Positions 51,255 through 62,844 are shown, numbered from the stretch's first letter. The stretch is 64,000 nucleotides of DNA from Anisakis pegreffii (GCA_035041965.1 JAPYMA010000485.1:1-64000); one strand, 5' to 3'. The notes: generated by a model from the letters alone, not told the origin. Numbers and translations are program-made.

Positions 51255-51392
51255 TAGTGCGGTGCAGGGATTAGGGAGTTTCGGGGACCCTGTTTCCGAA
51301 TCCAGTCCTCGACTCTTCTCGAACCGATGACATTTTCGGAGCCCCGACTGCGAATTTCGTCCCCGATTTTCCTCGTCCTCGCACCACACTTA
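51255..51392. mobile_element. Short MITE of the GTGCGGGGA family
   Basis: 138 bases. The left end is TAGTGCGGTGCAGGGA; the right end, reverse complemented, is TAAGTGTGGTGCGAGGA. The inside consists of CCCCGA-like units. Non-coding. Confidence 0.7.
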
Positions 51393-51734
51393 TTACGAAA
51401 TTACTATTACGCTATGGTATTACTCATTTTGAAATCTGTTATCAATTTGGTTTCGCTTGGTTGGGGTTGCATTCCATAATTATTAATAATAAGTTCTGCA
51501 AGATTTTCCAATAGTTTCGAAATAGGAAAATTTTGAAAGGGGACGGGTTCGTCTAAGTATGAGTGATAAATTTGAATGATGTTTGATGCACAATGAATTG
51601 ATGTATAGTGATATTTATTTGGATTCAGATGTTTGAATGACGTTATTTTTTCATCCATACATTGTTTCTTCCAGATATATTGTTTTACATTTACTGTTCA
51701 TAATGTTCGCTTGTTTACCTCCGGAGCGGGAGGC

Positions 51735-52480
51735 AGAAATGTGGACTGACATCCGAATGGGAGAAGAAGCATTATGGGTTCTACAGTTTTGTTTTGAATA
51801 ACTACACTGGCATATGAGAAGAAAAAAATCCCTGTAAAAATGAGTTTCACGAACGTAGGGTATGAATCGCCTTATGAAGTTAGCGATAGGTCTGGAAAGT
51901 TCGCCTGGACCACTCATCCTATAGAGTCGAGTTGCTGAGTGGTGACTCGAAAAACGTCCTCCTCGTAATTCTATCTAATGACAGCTGGAATAAGGCTGAT
52001 ATGATATCATTTGTGTAGTCAATGATCATTCTAGAAGGCACATTTTGATTGCGTGGGCGATCCTAACCCGTCGAGCTGCCAATAGGCGGGACTCTAGGTT
52101 TCGGCAAGTGCGACAGGCATTTCCGCGCCTACCAGCAGTCTAGGCGAATCGGAGAGGAATGATATGATGATGGTGCTTGCCCAGGTATCATTAGCATTCA
52201 CTTCACGGAATGTAATGTAAGGGTGTTCCCGGTCCGGGAAAAGCGCCGACCTGACCCGGTATAAGACGTACGCGTAAGTTGGTCTGAGTAGTGCTTTCGG
52301 GCATTTGCTTAGGTACTGAGGGTTCCCGGACCCATCTTGCGCACTTACGTCAACAGGGGAATTGTTATCGGGTTGACGTTGGCTGCACGAATGGAACCAT
52401 TTCAATCAGTTTGAATGTTACTAAATGCAGTATAAGGGGAAATCTCTCAGGTTTGCGGTTACTAGCTCGCTGCGTTCGTA
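51735..52480 (+). repeat. R1 dispersed repeat, distant copy
   Basis: This repeats the order of landmarks of the 588-1335 copy about 51 kb away: GGGTATGAATCGCCTTATGA near 51859, GAAAGTTCGCCTGGACCACT near 51895, CCCGTCGAGCTGCC near 52067, a GGCATTTGCTTAGGTA block near 52298, and GAAATCTCTCAGG near 52440. Its right end overlaps the 3' end of the broken minus-strand frame at 52421-53208. Confidence 0.75.
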
Positions 52481-53208
52481 GTGCATTCCTACAACATCTC
52501 TGAAATAATCTCTGTTTTCACGACCAGTATAATTATCACCTGTCGCTAGTGGCACTGAAACGCTTGATGACTTTGAAGAATTGATGCGCATGGAAGAACT
52601 CTGGAGGCTACTAAGTTTCCTCGAAAATTCGACATCTGTGCCTTGAAAAAATGGCCGTGTTAGAGAGCTTATATCCGAGCTTGATGTTGAACTAAGTATT
52701 TGTTGTTTCGCACATGCATAGAAACTTGACATCCATGTAAGCGGCTGCCTCCACGTTAAGTCTCTTCGGGCTTAGAACTGGCACAGTCAGGTCTCTCTAG
52801 TTTCAAAATTACGATTCCTTCATGTGAATTAACTTCAGCGTAAAAAGTTGAACCACATGCTCCTTCACTGTTGATCCGGCTCACTACTCCTTCGATCCGA
52901 TCGCTGTATTCATCTCTGTTCTGGAGCAGAACCTCAGTCAGTGCCATAATTTGTCCATCCATAACTGCTTCTTGGAGGTTGTTCAGTAGATTTCCAAAGC
53001 AGGATTGGAATCATCGGGGTAGTAATTGAGAAATGTTATTAAACTTGTATGGAAACTCGGCTAAGCGTTCACAAGCATAAGGAGGAAGGGCAATTGAATC
53101 ACTCAAATAATACTGTAAGCATCGGAGAGCGCGCCGCATCAGTGATTTGCCTTCGACCAAAGAGGTTTGCGACAGTCGATTGTCACGTCGGCGAAGGTAT
53201 TTCGGCAT
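52421..53208 (-). pseudogene. Intronless broken reading frame, family unknown
   Basis: From an ATG at 53208 the frame encodes MPKYLRRRDNRLSQTSLVEG and on to NNISQLLPR. It hits TGA at 53011-53013 and continues in the same frame (FQSCFGNLLNNLQEAVMDGQ, then RDEYSDRIEGVVSRINSEG and EGIVILKLERPDC) to a TAA near 52756. One base out of frame it continues at once (LTWRQPLTWMSSFYACAKQQ, then a Ser-rich stretch) to 52421. The whole runs about 790 bases without splice-like interruptions. The two lesions could be a retrocopy decaying or sequence errors. The last 20 or so codons lie inside the R1 repeat. Predicted helices and a charged N terminus; no known family recognised. Confidence 0.5.
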
Positions 53209-53229
53209 AATCTTTACTTCCTTCTCGCT

Positions 53230-54262
53230 ACAAAATTTGGAATTCGGATTCGCTCATTCGCATGACCTCACTCAAGTCGCTCAATGACTACAACAAAGTA
53301 ACCTAGATCACGGCTACTTCAGGTCCTGCCTGCACACAGTGCATGTGGGTTTAAATATGTGCATGTTCTGTGGATGAAGTGAAGTTGGAGTGTATATAGG
53401 ACGTGGCCGATTGAATTTCAGTCATTCACAGCTGGCTGCTGAAGTGAGATAAATTCGAGACGCCCATACGAGTAGAGGTGATTTCACAGTCACTTTTCCA
53501 ACCTACCTACAGAACTGGCAGTAAAGATCAACCACTGTCTGTCTGTGAACGTCTGAGCTATTTCATCTGACTTCTAAATGCAGCCTATATTCACGTATAC
53601 AAAGATGACCGATTTTTCTTAATAGCATAGCATTCATAGTAATATAGTGCAAGGACGGAGACGAATGCTACTGTTTCGTACGGTTCGTAAAGCACTGAAT
53701 AACGAACGATAGAGGGAGTTCGATTTCATTCGATTGCATCATATCGGGTGCATGAAATTCATCTATCGATTGTTTTGCTATGAACAGCAGATGAGACCGT
53801 GCTTGTCTAGAGTTACATATCAACTTACTGTTGCAATGCAATTCTGTTGTGTGTATGTGTGTGCATTTAAAATATATAACATTACATCGATTCTAATCTA
53901 TGTATGCAATTTCTCTATTATTTCTCTGCAAATATCCATTCCATTGCTGTTCTCTATATTACTATTTTCATAAAACACTCCTTTTGAATACGTTCACATA
54001 TACACACATACGAGCAAACGATTGATAGATGGAAGATGCAGATTCCATTATCGACCCATTCAACTTCTAACTCTTATGCAATAGTGCCCAGCGCTTTTCC
54101 ACAATTTCGCTTTACGATCATTTATTGATTGCGCGCATTGAATTTGTGTGCTTTGCATCGAATTTTTATTGAATTTTTCCCGTAGAGAATTTCTTCAATA
54201 TCTTTTGTTTTCAGTTTTCAGTGTTCTAAGGTACATATGTCATATCCTTATCAACTAGTGAA
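53230..54262. other. Upstream region of the MULE-derived gene
   Basis: No gene recognised. It lies between the start of the broken minus-strand frame and the ATG at 54263, so it probably holds divergent upstream sequences for both. No clear core-promoter motif could be assigned by eye. Confidence 0.35.
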
Positions 54263-57200
54263 ATGTCTGAAAATGAAAAATCTGAAAAAATGTCTGCACA
54301 CTTAATTAGGTCAAGAACATGGAGAGACATTGTTGTTATGGATGGTAAGTGAATCTAATGTCATTTTTTGGAACGCATGATTATATTTCCAAGTTTCTCA
54401 CCATAAGTTTCTTGCAATTTTCCAAGTTTTAAGCAGCTACTCCAAAAAACCGTAAATCATTATATCTTCACTTCGTGCAACAAAAAAAATTTCGGAAAAA
54501 AATCTGTTCGCGTGGAACTTTTCATATTAATTCAGATGGTTCATCTAAAAGTACTTCTTCACTTCCAGCTAGCAATCAATTCTCATGCAATCATCATTTG
54601 TGCATTTGCGATCAGAAATTTCAGTTGAATTTTTGAACGTCCAAGGGAAGTCGTTCCTTGTTCGAGCAGATAGTCGCATTTTCAGTCTGATATCTTAAAA
54701 TTAAGATGAGCTAATGAACTCATGATAGTAACATTCATTTATGATCATATGGCAGTGGCAATAGTCATTCATAAGTATAGACTGTGAAAGATTTGAAGTT
54801 CTACGTATGTGTGTAACGTTGTGAAATGTGATCGAATCTATTGGGAATGTGCTGAAAAAAAGAACATCTCGGACGTGTTGTGACAGTGAACAGTAAAACA
54901 TATCGTACCAGAGGGTATACGCATCCATCTAATCCAGCAAAAATTGAACTGAGGATAGCTGAGGAAATGTGTCGCTATCGCCACTACTTCTAGTGCCAGT
55001 CAGTTGATTTTATTGTCTTCTCTCGCGTGGTTAATTCGATAAGTGCGTAATGTCCACGACAGCAGATGATCAGCAACAATGATATTTATGGTTATTCATT
55101 TGTTGCACTGTTGAATCTTCATGCAGCATTTACGTGTTCTGACGATTATTCGGAGTTGTCATATTAATATCATTTCACTCCTCTGAAACGTTACATTCCC
55201 AAGCTCGATGACTATTTATGTGATATCTTTTTCGATACAGTTGTCCTTGTAAGTATCACTTCACCGGCACTGTTTATTAATTCGTATTTATCGTTTTCAT
55301 GAAATGAAGTTCACTTTTTTGATGCGTTCTTCATCTGCACACGTCAATTTCTCCTCTCACTAATTCGTTAGAGTCTGTTGAGTCGACGTAGATCGAATTA
55401 CTGAAATGTTTCAAGAAGAGTAGATCGAATATAGACAAGCTGAAGAGCATGATTCAAGCCTATCGAAATGATGAATGAGCTTATCGAAATGCATCAGTAA
55501 AGAGCCGATAATGGTCTTTCAGAACTGAAATACCAATATCGGCTCGTTCACAACATTTCACACAGATTGACATTGAATCGACGCAACCATCACCCTCTCA
55601 CTGTAATTTTACCACTAACGCGACAAATTCACCGAATCATTCAAACGGATAAATTGCAATGAACACGAGCCAAACTCCATCGTTGGACTTATAGTGGATT
55701 AGAGATTTGCGGATAATTGAGCATTATATTCTATTCTTCCGTGATCTTTTCATTCAAATCTATTTGATTAACTGATGGTTAGGATAATGCACGAACAGTA
55801 TTCGCTTGTGTCACTTTCAGCTGATCAATTTAGAGTCTTGTTCACCGTCTTTTTAAGAATTAAACACTTTTTTCGTCATTTCAATCGTTCTTTCACAAAA
55901 TCTATGGAATTTCTCAAAAACGATACTTTAGCGTAACTATTCCGAAATTCAAACGATTTGTAAAGTACTCAATGACGCGATCGTTCTAACGCGCCTCAAC
56001 ATATGTCGCTTCGTAAAGTATTGCATATTTATTAGTTGTTACTGCGTGAAACCAAAAAAAAAGAACTTATTTATCAGCTTACACTAAAGTCAGTTCTCTT
56101 AAGCGTCCAGCATAAGCGTCCAGTGTCGTAAAAGTGCTGAAACAAACCAAAAATCCCTATATAATGCCTGCAAATCTCATGAAGAATATCACTCGTGCAC
56201 GTAAAAAAGCGATCAAATGTGTGAATGCCGCAGCTCGAAAAACTAGCTCCAAAAAGTCAGGTTAGGTTATTCAGATAACTCTATGAAATGCTGCCCCTAG
56301 CCACAGCTTGAAATTTGACGCGGTTACTTGCAAATATAACGCAGAAGAAATGCAGTTTCAGTTCTGCTTGACAATTAACAATTTCGAGTGGTTTGGGAAT
56401 TTGGATGATCTGATTTGGATCTTGAGTGATGAGCTCACTTTGACGTGGGGACACTATAAAGTTAGCGTATCATTCTTAATCCAAACTGAAGTGATCATAA
56501 GAATTATATTCAAGTGAGGTTGTGCCGTATGATAACAGTTGCTCGTTGCTTCATTGTTGGATTTGATATGCCCACTGTAATAGAATCTTTTGATCAACTG
56601 ACATTGAATCTTCTTATTGTTCCAATTCGCACTTCTATTCCGGCGTAATGTGAGATTTAGAACTCACTTCAGGTGTGAAATTACCGCGTTCTGAAGATGA
56701 CTCCAAAGTTCTGCGTAAACCGTCTCGAAGAAGTGTTGGCTCATTGTTGAAGGCAGCTGCTGCAAAACGTGATATTGATTCTGATAAGGATACATCAGCA
56801 TTAACATTTCTGCAAACGAATGAAGAAGATTTCAACGAAATTGATGAGAAGAAACGAGATGGAACAAAGCAATCAGCTTTTCTCGTTGATCGCATGCAAC
56901 GAATCCTATCGACATCTGCATCATATCTGGACTCGATATCCGCAAATCCGATTGATCCATCGGATCTCATCAATCCGTCAAATAATCCACAATTCTCTGC
57001 ATCTCTGAATTCTGATGACAGTCCGAATTTTTCAACGCACACAACAAATACCACGGCTGTACTGAATTCAACATTCCAGACTACTCCAGATCATGAACTT
57101 TTTTCTCAAAATAATCAGCCAGAGACTGAACCTACGCTCTCCGATATAGTGAAGTTGTGTATATCAGCAAACATTCCAATTACTTCTGTTGCTTCCGAAT

Positions 57201-57886
57201 TTCTCTCCAACAAGAGGGAATGGTCAATTGTTGTTCCTTCTTCAAAATCGAATCTGACTGCTGACGATATGATGAATCCACCTTCAAGCGCCAAAAACGC
57301 TGTTTCATGCGTTAATGTCTCGGATATCTCACGTCGGAATGGTTCCACAAGTGCGCTTTCTAGTTGTATTGTCACCTCCGACGGTGTTACTACGAGTAGT
57401 TCACAAGTTCCGATGGCTACAGCAACAGCCACCGCCACGGCTACTGCAACTGCAACAGTTTCATCAAGTCATGATTATTTCGATTCTGAATTTTGTCGAT
57501 CCAAAAGAAGTTGTTCTCGTAAACGTAAAAAGAGCCAAAATACAATTGGGGCGCTCATTAAAAGACATCAAGGAGCGTCGTCTTCGGTATGGGCTGCTTC
57601 AGAAGCAGAACAGCAATTGTTTTTGCGTGCGTCTTGTAGCAGTATTTTTGAGGCTGAGGCTCCCGAGGAGGATGACGACCAAGCAGATGTCACTCCAAAC
57701 ATGTGCCAGTGTGGCGAGAAAGCATCTGCGAAATTAACAGATAAGTTGAGCAAAGATGCTCGATTGGAGACTGTTATCAACAGTGTTTTGAACGCCGATC
57801 GAGGATCAGTGAAGCAGAGCGTTGAAAATAACGACAGTCAAAATAACTGTAAAGATAATAACTATTGTAACAATCCTAACAGTAGC

Positions 57887-57917
<31 letters not shown>

Positions 57918-60777
57918 GCAATGATTACAATAATGGTAATAGCTGCCACCGAAAGAGTGCTGATAAAAGTGATCAAGCCTCATTAGCATCGTTATCTTCG
58001 TTGCAAACGAATACTCAACCGGGACTGATAACAATTGACGATAGCGATAGTGATGATGCTGGTTCTGTGCGTAATCGACGAATCGGTAATCGCGCTTCTG
58101 AATCTGGTATCACCTCAGCGGATATCAGATGCTCAGCTGAACTCTCAAAGCCTCCATCAGTGACAGTCACAAATCGAGGATTACCTTCAGATATTGCCTT
58201 AAATTCTTCTCTTAGATCGACTTGTTCTCCATCATACGCTCTACCAACGCACTCAGTATTCCGGTTGGCCTTGAGTAATGTGCCGATCACCCAGAATGTA
58301 CGATATTTGGATTCCGGACTAACGTTTTCGTTGAATGCATGCGATCAGCCGATAGCCATAAATGAGCGATACGTGATATTTACGACAGATAAGTTGTTGG
58401 ATTTGCTGGAATGTGATGAATGGTCGATTGATATCGACACAATTGCCTTACCGGATTCGTTCGCATACGGTCAGCTGCTGAATTTTTATCGCTGTATCAA
58501 TGGCTACAATATACGTTGCGCATGGATTCTGCTGTGCTCACGTAATGTGGCGTTATGTGCTCAAGCGTTAAAATCACTGAGGTCAACGCCGAAGAATTTG
58601 CATCCGAAAGTGATCAGCATTGACTATGATCGATCGTTAATGGTTGCAGTTGAGGTGCGTTTTGAACAGTTGTGTGGGTTTTGTTCGGTTGTTGACTTGG
58701 TTGGAAAATGGTGACGCGCAGTGAGAATAAGCGAACCTCATAATGATTTGAGTATCAGTAGTTTCGAAACAATGCTCATGATAATCTTCACAAAAAACAG
58801 TAAACAATAGGAATTAAGGGTAATGAATAAAGCAGCAGGGAGGTCGCATAATTGAACATTTGTATTCGGCTTTGCAAAAAATTGCTCTTTCCTCTTCCGG
58901 TTACACCCGTCCACCAGAGTTGGAGTCATCTCAGATCCAGCCTTAAAGTTTTGTCGTAATCGCTCGCAAAATTTTATGTTTTATGGAGCGTGCCATTATA
59001 GTTTAGAACAAGTACCTCACAAGCAAGACTCAAATTCGCAGTATGTAAGCGATTGGTGGTTCAGTCTCTTCCATGCACTAGTTTCCATTTGTTGTCCACT
59101 ATGAATTCCGAACATAAAGTGTCTGAAGATAAGCCAACCTTCTGATCCGCTTAAAACGTCAAAAGATACTTCTAGCGAGCGTTTCCCGATGTTCGCATTG
59201 TGGGAAGTTATGAGCACATGTGTCGTCGTATCGCTGCTGAAATCAATCGACATTCACTGGATCAACTTTGTGCAGCGTATTCTCATACCGTTCAAAAAAT
59301 CAAACTTCTTTTGACACTCGCTCTAATACCAGCTGATTTTGTTTTGGATATTTTTCGTAAGTGCCTTTTCATCGCTGCTTGCAGTCACTCATTACAGCTA
59401 CCTTTGTCGTTTTTGTTCGATCGACTTTTTCAAGAAATATTTGCGATAATTCGATCAAAACTGGCAGTATTAACAGTTTTGAACCGTTCTATCCCTTCGT
59501 CATACGGCTTGGATGAATTTGATGGAAACATCTGTTTGACTATCATGACACACAATTCAAAAAGATTTAGCGACGCTTGCGTTTTCAGAAGAATTAGAAG
59601 ACAGAATAAGTTTGCCAGTAGAAGCACAAGCAGTGCTTCATTATTTCGAGGATACTTTCATTGGTCGCCCTTTTCGTGCTATTCGAAAATCACCCGTTTT
59701 CAGTTTGAGTATGTGGAATATTCATCAAAATCGACTGGCATCTCAGCATTCACCATTCGAGGTTTGAAATACTCTATTTCACATTACGTCTATGTGGTTT
59801 TGAGAAATTCGTTTTGTGAATTATCACAACAATCCAATATGCATTAAGCAGCAAAAATTCTCGGGAGTCAATATCTTTATGCAGCTCCATTAAATACCGA
59901 TGAGTTGAACTGAACAAGCGCAAAATGCGTCAGGGGGGAATCGAACCCCCGTCGATTGCTTGGAAGGCAACCATGCTGACCATTACACCACTGACGCTTC
60001 GATCGCGCTGCAGTCTCGTCTAGTAATAATTACAACGCCATACCTGTTTAATTAACTCTGCGATATCAACTAGCAAATAATTTTTCTGTAATGCGTGAAA
60101 TCGGATGGCGACAATACTAAGAAGAAACAATCGAAGTTGGATTATAATGTTGAAGCAGTAACTGAATTTATAATATTAGTTATCGTACGGATTGAATATA
60201 ACGTAGGCTCCAAAGTTTGCTCATTTACCGTTTGCAGATCGCTAATTTTCGGAGTCCAGAAAGAAGATATTGGAAAACTGTTGGAAAGATATGCCAAGTC
60301 ACGTATTGCATCTCACTATTCGAAGCTATAATTATGTCATAGCATAAGTCGATAGCATCTCATGAGATTCTTTGTTCTCATTCATAGTACTTCTGCAGCG
60401 GTTAACAATATTCCATCAGCGGTTAGCATAAGAAGATTCAGAACAAAAAAACATTCGCGCACCCTTTATTTGGCATGAAATGTTGTTTTTAGACAGCTAA
60501 TTCTGAAGAACCTTTTCAGATCTGGCCAAAACGCACATGGGGACGTGATCGATGTGGAAATTGTCGATTGACGCTAAACGATTTTGAGGCGAATTTAAAG
60601 GAAGAATACGCCGCATCAATGCATTTATATGAGCAATTGATGTGCTTGAATATCACTTCCGAACAGCAAGAACAAATCAAAATGCGCAATATTAAAACGA
60701 AAACAATGATCGCCAATTTTCGTCGTGATGAAGCATTCGTCTTTCTCAACGAAATGGCCAAACAAATTCAGTTGTGA
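54263..60777 (+). CDS. MULE-transposase-derived multi-exon gene
   Basis: Exons 54263-54344, 56673-58654, 59176-59356 and 59589-59761 join in exact phase. A last exon, 60520-60777, ends QIQL-stop. The exon(s) between 59762 and 60519 were not resolved. Residues 1-560 or so are Ser/Thr/Asn-rich, with an Ala-Thr repeat (57418), basic SCSRKRKKSQ (57507), an Asn run from AAT repeats (57885-57915), and LITIDDSDSDD (58025), a SUMO-interaction-like motif. From about residue 600 the MULE core follows: WSIDIDTIALP, FYRCINGYNI, NLHPKVISIDYDRSLMVAVE joined across an intron to RAFPDVRIVGSYEHMCRRI, then KLLLTLALIPADFVLDIF, and LPVEAQAVLHYFEDTFIGR with SLSMWNIHQNRL. These are the segments between the first and third catalytic acids in Mutator-like transposases. 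Asp614 and Asp678 fit the first two; the DGTF motif is lost and the third acid was not found. No inverted repeats flank it. Likely a domesticated transposase with a nuclear role. Confidence 0.78.
54345..56163 (+). other. First intron of the MULE-derived gene
   Basis: About 2.3 kb separates the first exon from 56673. Apart from the alternative exon at 56164-56260 nothing was recognised. It is the longest intron of the gene and the likely place for a second promoter just upstream of 56164. Confidence 0.5.
56164..56260 (+). CDS. Alternative first exon of the MULE-derived gene
   Basis: ATG at 56164 opens a very basic 32-residue segment (MPANLMKNITRARKKAIKC, then AAARKTSSKKS). It ends TCAG|GTTAGG with one base left over, exactly as exon 54263-54344 does (GATG|GTAAGT). 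Both join the 56673 acceptor to give Gly-Val-Lys. It would give a lysine/arginine-rich N terminus instead of an acidic one. Transcript evidence would be needed to prove use. Confidence 0.5.
59926..59997 (-). tRNA. tRNA-Gly (anticodon TCC), antisense in an intron
   Basis: The 72-base minus-strand sequence starts GCGTCAG and ends CTGACGC plus discriminator A, a 7-bp acceptor stem. The A box is TGGTGTAATGG and the B box GGTTCGATTCC. The anticodon loop is CTTCCAA with anticodon TCC. There is no intron. TTTT follows at 59925-59922 as Pol III terminator. It lies on the opposite strand, inside an unresolved intron of the MULE-derived gene. Confidence 0.97.
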
Positions 60778-62800
60778 TTTTACATTGCGATACTAATTTA
60801 CATTGTCATTTTACATTGCGATATTTGGAGTCTACGTTGTTGTTCATTTCAGAAAAGGAGAGATGTATTCCATGCTTTTTATTCTGTCTTGGAATTCCGA
60901 GGCTATTATTATGTTATGCTCTGTTTTTTTTTGTTGTGATATTTTCTCGGTTTATGCGGATGAGTTATGCCTGTACTTTGAAATTGTTTGAATACCTCAG
61001 TGAGGATTGAGAAATTTCATCGAGCAGTATTCATGACATTTGGTAACACTACGAAAACATCACGTCATTCATCAAATGACCGCTTCGTGCCATGAGACCA
61101 TTTTCGATAATCGTATTCTCGTGTGTACGTTATTGCCTATTTACCAGGATTCATCTCCGAAAGGCAGCCCCATGTTAGTGCCTTGTAGGCTGTTGAACAC
61201 CGCTTGCTCGAATCTTTAGATGCATTGTTTTTCGCATTATTTACCTCGTATCACGCAATGTTGACCATTGTTCTCTGATTTCCTGGATCACCTGTGTTAT
61301 CTGTCTGTGAACAGCCGATCACAACTTCAATTGTTCTCAGAACCGTAGTGACAGCAATAATGATTATTAGTGGCGACGGCAACGAATCTCGACTCGTTTC
61401 GGTCCACGATGAAGTGAACGATGCATATTCTGTGATCAAAAGTCGTCGTAAAGCCTATTTTGCACTCTACTATGCGTACTCACTTGATTTGTGCCAAACA
61501 TTTTCTACTGTAGTCTCATCCCGTAATGTTCTCAGATAGCCAAATGTACGAACGGTTCCAATTTGGTGCAAAAAATTAGCCTAATAGTTCAACGATTATT
61601 ATTTCATGCACTGCCATTCCATAGTGCTAACGGTGAAACCACATTGATAGTAATAATTTTTCGTGCGTACTGATGTCAGTGTTTTGTTTTCACATATCTA
61701 TATGCATAATTAAATATGCATATTTGTTTTGTTAATAATCTGGTGAATGCTTCATTGATTTGCCTTCGTAATCGTCGTTTAACATGTGACATTGAATGCT
61801 GTTGTGAATGCGGCTGGTCTTAGTATGTGTTGACGGAGTTATGTTTGATTAATAACTTATTTTTGATGAATAACATCCTCATAATTTATTCATCTCGGCC
61901 AGTTCATAATACCCACAAATGAGCGACGAAATAATGGCAGTTAGTCAAGAGATGTTTATCCTAGCTGTGCGAATGATGGCTCAATACTTTCGCAGTTTCA
62001 AACCGATAGATTTTTTTAAGTGTTCTCTTCACGGTTTTTCGATATTTGTTTGTGTTCAATGAGAAATATGAAATACTTCGAAGATTGCGCAATTCGATGA
62101 GAAATTTTATTTCACGAGTTTCATTCCCTGAATCGTCATTCCTGGCATGATTCTCAGTTCCCAGAAATGACATAACTGAAGTTGTTTGAAGTGAATCGTT
62201 AGCAGCGAGAGAATCTGCTGAATCAGTTGTCTTTTTCGTGTGATATTTGTTGTTCGGTGAGACCGTGATTGTGTGCAAAGATTATAGAAATATTTCTGCA
62301 TTTATCAACTTATTGACAGAATTGAGATTTTTTATCAGCATGAGTAGATTTTATTTTGCATTCCTTCAAGCATTCACTTCTCTTGATCAAACGTCGCCTT
62401 ATTGCAAATATATCCGGTTTGAGAAACACAGGTTTTGATTTGTGTGTATAAGTAATACATCCACAAATGTCTATCGTTGTTGATGAAAACTGTTGCCTTT
62501 TACAGTAAAAGTTTAGTACTGATTCAACTTTGTATTAATTTCTTCATTTCACAATGTCAAGTGCATATAAGCTTGGTTACTTATAAATTTTATCAATTCA
62601 TAGATGAATTTAAAAAACGAAATCATTAACAGACCTTTGAAATTCACATCTTGAAGGTCAGTTCATGATTTCGTTCATTTTTTAATATTCTGTAAAAAAT
62701 GAACATTCCATTTGTTACAAAATTTTTTATCCGTATATCTCGGGCTGTTATTTAGCGATTCAGCGCAGCACCTCACTGGCGTAGATATTCTAGGATCCAA
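60778..62800. other. Intergenic stretch without recognised gene
   Basis: Only short, unremarkable open frames. The longest near 61294-61539 has hydrophobic and charged parts but no recognisable family and no good splice flanks. A small direct repeat of TTTACATTGCGATA occurs near 60777 and 60809. Confidence 0.4.
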
Positions 62801-62806
62801 GAGGAG

Positions 62807-62844
62807 ATATATCCCAACGAAATAGAGATTTCGTTGGGATATAT
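62807..62844. repeat. Perfect hairpin, 17-bp arms
   Basis: ATATATCCCAACGAAAT (62807-62823) is followed after AGAG by its exact complement (62828-62844). It is too short for a typical microRNA precursor. It could be a recent palindrome, a tiny MITE remnant or a structured 5' UTR element of the downstream gene. Confidence 0.85.

Noticed and set aside
53011..53013. Selenocysteine TGA in the broken minus-strand frame
   Set aside because: A frameshift also interrupts the same frame, no selenoprotein family is recognisable and no SECIS-like element was seen; decay or error is simpler.
57880..57920. AAT microsatellite breaking the gene
   Set aside because: It is in frame inside a long open exon and encodes an Asn run, so it is part of the coding sequence.
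62807..62844. microRNA precursor
   Set aside because: The arms are only 17 bp with a 4-base loop, too short for a normal precursor.
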